Positions 63,100 through 64,000 of a stretch of DNA of 64,000 nt are shown here, in pieces. Source of the stretch: Pseudomonas chlororaphis subsp. aurantiaca (GTDB lineage: Bacteria; Pseudomonadota; Gammaproteobacteria; Pseudomonadales; Pseudomonadaceae); the NCBI RefSeq assembly GCF_013466605.1, contig NZ_CP059162.1:1736001-1800000 (forward strand), in the 5' to 3' direction. Every line of letters begins with the position of its first letter. Within the stretch, counting starts at the first letter, position 1. Under the pieces are notes generated by a model. That model ran no database searches and had not been told where the DNA came from. It worked only from the letters and a program-made list of their open reading frames with translations. Position numbers and translations under genes: made by a program.

Positions 63100-63582
63100 A
63101 TGAATAAGTCGTCGTCTGCACAGAGTTCCGAAGATCCGATCCTGCAATGGGTAACCTTCAAGCTGGATAACGAGTCCTACGGCATCAATGTGATGCGCGT
63201 GCAGGAAGTCCTGCGCTACACCGAGATCGCGCCGGTGCCGGGTGCCCCGAGCTACGTACTGGGCATCATCAACCTGCGCGGCAACGTGGTGACCGTGATC
63301 GACACCCGCCAGCGTTTCGGCCTGGTGCCGACCGAGGTCAACGACAACACTCGCATCGTGATCATCGAAGCCGACAAGCAAGTGGTCGGGATCATGGTCG
63401 ACAGCGTGGCGGAAGTGGTTTACCTGCGTCAGTCGGAAGTCGAGACCGCACCGAACGTCGGTAACGAAGAGTCGGCCAAGTTCATCCAGGGCGTGTGCAA
63501 CAAGAACGGCGAGCTGCTGATTCTGGTTGAGCTGGACAAGATGATGAGCGAAGAAGAGTGGTCGGAACTGGAGAGTATCTGA
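63100..63582 (+). CDS. cheW: CheW, chemotaxis coupling protein
   Basis: Adaptor linking receptors and CheA, 160 residues. The CheW fold is seen in LQWVTFKLDNESYGINVMRVQEVLRYTEIAPVPGAPSYVLGIINLRGNVVTVIDTRQRF (consecutive conserved blocks) and IMVDSVAEVVYL. GGGGT precedes the ATG, after a hairpin. The downstream gene starts directly at its stop. Confidence 0.97.
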   Translation: MNKSSSAQSSEDPILQWVTFKLDNESYGINVMRVQEVLRYTEIAPVPGAPSYVLGIINLRGNVVTVIDTRQRFGLVPTEVNDNTRIVIIEADKQVVGIMVDSVAEVVYLRQSEVETAPNVGNEESAKFIQGVCNKNGELLILVELDKMMSEEEWSELESI

Positions 63583-63975
63583 TTGATTCTCGAGGTTGCG
63601 GTTATTGTCCTGTTCCTCTTGTGGGCAGGCACGCTGGCGATGTTCCTGGCCTACATCCGCGCTCAGCGGCAGATTGCCGCCCAGCAGGCCCATGGCGATG
63701 CGCTGCGCGATCAGCGCATCAAGGACCTGGCCAAGCGCGTCGACGATTACCAGAACGGTACGGTGCGCATGGGCGAGGACCTGCATGAGCTGCGCGCGGT
63801 GGTCGGCCCGTTGCCGGACAAGCTGGCCCAGCTGGAGCAGCGCGATCCGTCGAGCCTGTCCTTCGCCCAGGCCGCGCGCCTGGTGGGCATGGGCGCCAGC
63901 GTCGACGAACTCACTCAGTCCTGCGGCTTGACCCAGGCCGAGGCCGAGTTGATGAGCAAGCTGCACAAGAGCTGA
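63583..63975 (+). CDS. DUF2802 family membrane-anchored protein
   Basis: A 130-residue protein from a TTG start immediately after the cheW stop (the first bases after TGA). One N-terminal membrane helix (LEVAVIVLFLLWAGTLAMFLAY) is followed by a charged coiled coil and a C-terminal helix-turn-helix-like segment (SFAQAARLVGMGASVDELTQSCGLTQAEAELM). DUF2802 proteins commonly follow cheW in Pseudomonas; function is unknown. It ends 25 bases before the window edge. Confidence 0.88.
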   Translation: MILEVAVIVLFLLWAGTLAMFLAYIRAQRQIAAQQAHGDALRDQRIKDLAKRVDDYQNGTVRMGEDLHELRAVVGPLPDKLAQLEQRDPSSLSFAQAARLVGMGASVDELTQSCGLTQAEAELMSKLHKS

Positions 63976-63983
63976 AATCCCTC

Positions 63984-64000
63984 TGTAGCCGCTGCCGCAG
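63984..64000 (+). repeat. Start of a Pseudomonas intergenic repeat
   Basis: TGTAGCCGCTGCCGCAG right at the window edge matches the start of a common interspersed palindromic/intergenic element seen in P. fluorescens-group genomes, as I recall it. Only 17 bases are visible, so its extent and symmetry cannot be judged. Confidence 0.45.

Noticed and set aside
1..64000. CRISPR arrays, tRNA or rRNA genes
   Set aside because: No regularly spaced repeats or tRNA-like folds with CCA-stem signatures were noticed while reading both strands by eye.

Overview
The window is a chromosomal stretch of a Pseudomonas species, most likely of the P. fluorescens group. This rests on gene order (flgJKL, glycosylation island, fliC-flaG-fliD-fliS, fleQ-fleSR, fliEFGHIJ, fliKLMNOPQR-flhB, flhA-flhF-fleN-fliA, cheYZAB-motCD-parA-cheW), GC-rich codon use, the Pseudomonas regulators FleQ and FleN, and RpoN- and FliA-type promoters. 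All 59 genes called are on the + strand, and many overlap by 1-19 bases. I saw no insertion sequence, tRNA, rRNA, CRISPR array or phage gene.

Layout: 1-4.5 kb, the end of the rod/hook operon (flgJ cut by the window edge, flgK, flgL). 4.6-25.7 kb, a flagellin glycosylation island. It holds two very large multidomain glycosyltransferases, a CDP-sugar block (rfbF, rfbG, an rfbC-like epimerase, a C-methyltransferase, a reductase, a second methyltransferase, a CmcI-like methyltransferase), a pseudaminic acid block (pseB, C, F, G, I, with no pseH), a FabH-like ketoacyl synthase, a Maf/DUF115 protein and an 89-residue protein of unknown function. 25.9-29.6 kb, filament and cap genes (fliC, flaG, fliD, fliS, fliT-like). 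29.7-33.9 kb, the regulators fleQ, fleS and fleR. 34.1-39.8 kb, basal body and export ATPase genes (fliE-fliJ). 40.0-42.4 kb, hsbA-hsbR-hptB, a phosphorelay output module inserted between fliJ and fliK. 42.5-49.4 kb, fliK to flhB (hook length, C ring, export gate). 49.6-54.7 kb, flhA, flhF, fleN, fliA. 54.9-64 kb, chemotaxis and the second stator (cheY, cheZ, cheA, cheB, motC, motD, a ParA ATPase, a ParP-like CheW-domain protein, cheW, a DUF2802 protein).

The promoters read from sequence fit the known Pseudomonas cascade. FleQ, probably sigma70-driven, should act with RpoN at fleSR, fliE, fliL and flhA, each of which has a -24/-12 element with exact 10-base spacing (fliD has a near match). 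FliA (sigma28) should act at fliC and fliS, with weaker candidates before cheA, the ParP-like gene and flgK. A good RpoN-type site also lies before rfbF, which suggests sugar synthesis could be timed with flagellar assembly. The most unusual part is the composite glycosylation island: a CDP-linked, probably C-methylated 6-deoxyhexose pathway and a pseudaminic acid pathway next to one short flagellin.
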